Positions 24,810 to 27,124 of a stretch of DNA of 27,124 bases are shown here, one piece after another (the stretch's first letter is position 1; each line of letters starts with the position of its first letter). The notes under the pieces were generated by a model, which saw only the letters and a program-made list of their open reading frames with translations, did not search any database and was not told where the DNA came from. The stretch is from JBDNFP01 sp041689775 (GTDB lineage Bacteria > Bacteroidota > Bacteroidia > Cytophagales > Spirosomataceae), in NCBI GenBank assembly GCA_041689775.1, contig JBDNFP010000376.1:1-27124 (forward strand), written 5' to 3'. Made by a program: the position numbers and the translations under genes.

Positions 24810-25580
24810 ATGATCGAAACACACGCCCACATATACGACGACCAATTTAAGGACGACCGGGAAGCTATGCTCGCCCGGGCCTGGGAGCTAGGAATTGAGC
24901 AAATATGGATGCCCAACTGCGACCATACCACCATACCCGGTATGATGGAGCTTGCCAATGCGTATCCAAGCAAATGCTTGCCCATGATGGGGCTTCACCC
25001 CTGCTATGTGAAAGAGGACTTCGAAAAAGAATTGCAACTAGTGGAGGAATGGTTAAATAAATACCCTTTCCTGGCCGTTGGCGAAATTGGCTTGGACCTA
25101 CATTGGGATAAAACATTTCAGATTCAGCAAGAGGCTGCCTTCATCATTCAATGCGAACTAGCCTTAAAACATAACCTTTGGATTGATATCCACAGTCGGA
25201 ATGCCTTTTGGGAAACCGTGGCATTAATCGAGAAAATGGCTAATCCGGGACTCACGGGTATCTTCCATTGCTTTGTGGGTACCTTAGAAGATGCCAAAGT
25301 TGCCATTGACTTAGGGTTTAAATTGGGGATTGGCGGGGTAGCTACCTTCAAAAACGGTGGTCTTGACAAGGTGTTACCGCACATCGACCCTAAGCATCTA
25401 GTACTCGAAACGGATAGTCCGTACCTCGCCCCGGTACCTTTTCGTGGCAAACGTAACGAACCTACCTACCTCGACTTGGTGGCCCAACGGGTAGGCGATC
25501 TCATGCACCGTACCAAAGAAGAAATTATTGAGATAACCACCCAAAATGCCCTTTCCATGGTGCAACAAACCCATTCATGA
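24810..25580 (+). CDS. TatD-family metal-dependent hydrolase (DNase)
   Basis: TatD proteins are metal-dependent TIM-barrel hydrolases with 3'-5' exonuclease activity, acting in the cytoplasm in nucleic acid repair and turnover. The 256-residue product has the usual length and all metal ligands: His5/His7 (ETHAHIYD), Glu92 (VGEIGLD), His128 (DIHSR), His153 (FHCFVGT) and Asp202 (LETDSPYLAP). It starts 4 bases after the GT2 stop, so it is probably co-transcribed with the glycan genes, although its role is unrelated. Confidence 0.94.
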   Translation: MIETHAHIYDDQFKDDREAMLARAWELGIEQIWMPNCDHTTIPGMMELANAYPSKCLPMMGLHPCYVKEDFEKELQLVEEWLNKYPFLAVGEIGLDLHWDKTFQIQQEAAFIIQCELALKHNLWIDIHSRNAFWETVALIEKMANPGLTGIFHCFVGTLEDAKVAIDLGFKLGIGGVATFKNGGLDKVLPHIDPKHLVLETDSPYLAPVPFRGKRNEPTYLDLVAQRVGDLMHRTKEEIIEITTQNALSMVQQTHS

Positions 25581-25722
25581 TGCTTTTCCTAACCTGATTG
25601 GGGAATTAACCCTTCGTGGCACCGAGAAAAATCTTGAAATTACCAGCTACGACAAATCATCCTGTGGTCAATTGAAAATCAATATTTCACAAAAGCTAAC
25701 GCCTACAAGTTCACAGCTACGC

Positions 25723-26796
25723 ATGTCCTATAAAACAGTCAGGATTAACCCCATTTCGCCGGAGCCACCCCGGGCATCCGTTTTGGTCATTTACACGGGC
25801 GGTACACTCGGAATGGTCTACGAAACTAAGGGCAAGCAATTAGTACCCTTTGAATTTGAGCAAATCATCGAGCGCGTTCCGGAGATCCGGCGGCTTGATT
25901 TTGAGATTACGTTCGTAACCCTCTATGAGCCGATCGACTCCTCCAATATGTCGCCTGAGTTGTGGATAGAAATTGCCGGTATTATCAAAAAGAAATACCA
26001 TGAGTACGATAGTTTTGTGATTCTACATGGTACTGACACAATGGCTTACTCAGCGTCTGCCCTCAGCTTTTTACTGGAAGGATTAAATAAGCCGGTAATT
26101 TTGACGGGTGCACAGCTCCCCATTGGTATTGCCCGATCCGATGCCCGGGAAAACTTCATTACTGCGCTGGAAATAGCCGCCGCCGTGGACGACGATAAAA
26201 GGCCGATTATCAATGAAGTATGCATCTATTTTAACTCGGTATTATTGAGGGGTAATCGGGCTAAAAAAAAAGAAAGCTCTGATTTTAATGCTTTTCATTC
26301 CGAAAACTACCCTATTCTGGCCAAAGCCGGGGTTAGGATAGAGTACAATATGCCCTATATTAGCCCCCACAAAGCACAAAGTGAACTCATTGTACACAAT
26401 GGCCTTGACCCTCACGTTACTTTCTTGAAGTTATTTCCAGGTATTACAAAAGAAGTAGTGCGTGCTGTATTGAATATCAAAGGGCTAAAAGGGGTGATAT
26501 TAGAAACCTTTGGGGCGGGCAACGCTCCAACCTCTCCTTGGTTTTTGGAAGAAATACGGTCCGCCATTCAACGTAATGTCCTCATTTTTAACGTCTCCCA
26601 ATGCGATGGGGGGCGGGTTTCTCAGGGACAATACCAAACTAGTAAATTTTTGCAACAAGTGGGAGTTCTCAGTGGTTCGGATAGCACGGCCGAAGCGGCG
26701 ATCACAAAAATGATGTTTGTTTTCGGACAAACCCCTGACCTTCAAGAGTGCAAGCAATTATTGGTTACACCCCTACGAGGTGAAATGAGTATTTGA
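25723..26796 (+). CDS. L-asparaginase, type I (cytoplasmic)
   Basis: The enzyme hydrolyses L-asparagine to aspartate and ammonia. The chosen ATG gives 357 residues without a signal peptide, the length and location of type I enzymes; the frame is open upstream to 25546, but that part overlaps tatD and has no asparaginase similarity. Motifs: IYTGGTLGM (23-31) with nucleophile Thr28, and LHGTDTMAYSA (101-111) with Thr104/Asp105, followed by LTGAQLPIG and GNRAKK. The 142 bases after tatD hold no obvious promoter or hairpin, so it may belong to the same transcript. tRNA-Ser follows. Confidence 0.93.
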   Translation: MSYKTVRINPISPEPPRASVLVIYTGGTLGMVYETKGKQLVPFEFEQIIERVPEIRRLDFEITFVTLYEPIDSSNMSPELWIEIAGIIKKKYHEYDSFVILHGTDTMAYSASALSFLLEGLNKPVILTGAQLPIGIARSDARENFITALEIAAAVDDDKRPIINEVCIYFNSVLLRGNRAKKKESSDFNAFHSENYPILAKAGVRIEYNMPYISPHKAQSELIVHNGLDPHVTFLKLFPGITKEVVRAVLNIKGLKGVILETFGAGNAPTSPWFLEEIRSAIQRNVLIFNVSQCDGGRVSQGQYQTSKFLQQVGVLSGSDSTAEAAITKMMFVFGQTPDLQECKQLLVTPLRGEMSI

Positions 26797-26827
26797 TTTG
26801 AATAACCATTTCTTTGACCTATATTTG
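26797..26827 (+). promoter_or_regulatory. Consensus Bacteroidota promoter for tRNA-Ser
   Basis: TTTG (26797-26800), a spacer of exactly 19 bases, then TATATTTG (26820-26827): a perfect match to the TTTG-N19-TAnnTTTG consensus of the Bacteroidota housekeeping sigma factor. The tRNA begins 14 bases downstream of the -7 box. The -33 element abuts the asparaginase stop codon. Confidence 0.88.
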
Positions 26828-26840
26828 CACCCTTATAAAT

Positions 26841-26927
26841 AGAGAGGTGCCCGAGTGGTTGAAGGGGCTCGCCTGGAAAGCGTGTATATTGGTAACGGTA
26901 TCGAGAGTTCGAATCTCTTCCTCTCTA
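26841..26927 (+). tRNA. tRNA-Ser (anticodon GGA)
   Basis: The 87-base class II tRNA has acceptor AGAGAGG/CCTCTCT, TG at positions 8-9, D-arm CCCGAGTGGTTGAAGGGG, anticodon loop CTGGAAA (anticodon GGA, Ser) in a stem with one T-T mismatch, a long variable arm (TATATTGGTAACGGTATC) and T arm GAGAG-TTCGAAT-CTCTT. CCA is not encoded. It has its own promoter and terminator. Confidence 0.95.
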
Positions 26928-26928
26928 C

Positions 26929-26964
26929 AAAAACCCCGAAATCGTCCTGATTTCGGGGTTTTTT
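26929..26964 (+). terminator. Intrinsic terminator after tRNA-Ser
   Basis: AACCCCGAAATC and GATTTCGGGGTT form a perfect stem around the loop GTCCT, with AAAA before and TTTTTT after. It starts two bases after the tRNA discriminator. The remaining bases up to 27124 are AT-rich and show no gene. Confidence 0.92.
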
Positions 26965-27124
26965 AATAAAGTGTAAGCGAATTTGAGAGCAAATTTCAAC
27001 GTTTGGTGCAAGCGAAATACTACTAAGTACTAATGCATAATTAGTTTGTATTATTAATTTAGTCAAATTACTTTCTAATGTTCTCTATATCAAATATTTA
27101 CAAAAAAGTAACAGCTACAAGCTA

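Noticed and set aside
25546..25722. N-terminal extension of the asparaginase
   Set aside because: The frame is open, but the extension overlaps tatD, lacks family similarity and would make the protein about 60 residues too long.

Overview
The window looks like chromosomal DNA of a Bacteroidota bacterium, probably of the Cytophagales type (an inference; genus not resolvable). The grounds are a secreted protein with a type IX secretion C-terminal sorting domain, an OmpA protein with PD40 repeats and a regulatory-like domain, start codons without clear Shine-Dalgarno sequences, tRNA genes without encoded CCA, and promoters of the Bacteroidota form TTTG-N19-TAnnTTTG (perfect in front of tRNA-Ser, near-perfect in front of tRNA-Val). 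No transposase, phage gene, CRISPR array or rRNA was seen.

Layout. 1-293 is a non-coding leader with a perfect 16-bp palindrome and an inverted repeat, followed by an OmpA-family envelope protein (294-2312). 2512-13597 is a tightly packed run of eight plus-strand genes ending at a strong hairpin terminator. In order they are: transketolase N-half, a fused sugar-nucleotide SDR plus polyprenyl-phosphate GT2, transketolase C-half, a polytopic membrane protein resembling GT-C glycosyltransferases, an acyltransferase-3, a second GT2, a large membrane-anchored protein with a propeller-like C-terminus, and an SGNH/AlgX-like lipoprotein. 13630-16552 is on the minus strand: tRNA-Val(GAC), a UMF1-family transporter, a DUF1080 protein and a small lipoprotein, the last two each followed by a terminator. 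16631-20325 encodes a T9SS-exported barrel-like protein and a YyaL/DUF255 thioredoxin-like protein. ruvC (minus) and a flippase-like gene (plus) diverge from overlapping start codons near 20922. 20921-26796 is a second compact plus-strand run: flippase-like protein, GT2, polysaccharide deacetylase, GT2, TatD hydrolase and type I asparaginase. tRNA-Ser(GGA) and its terminator follow, then 160 bases with no recognisable gene.

The most interesting part is 2512-13597. A split transketolase whose halves sandwich an SDR-GT2 fusion, with all junctions overlapping by 4-8 bases, suggests the proteins act together. A possible reading is that the transketolase and SDR make or remodel an unusual sugar, the GT2 domain loads it on undecaprenyl phosphate, the polytopic protein transfers it on the periplasmic side, and the acyltransferase-3 plus SGNH lipoprotein acylate the glycan. 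This is inference from domain content and gene order; neither the sugar nor the acceptor can be read from the sequence.
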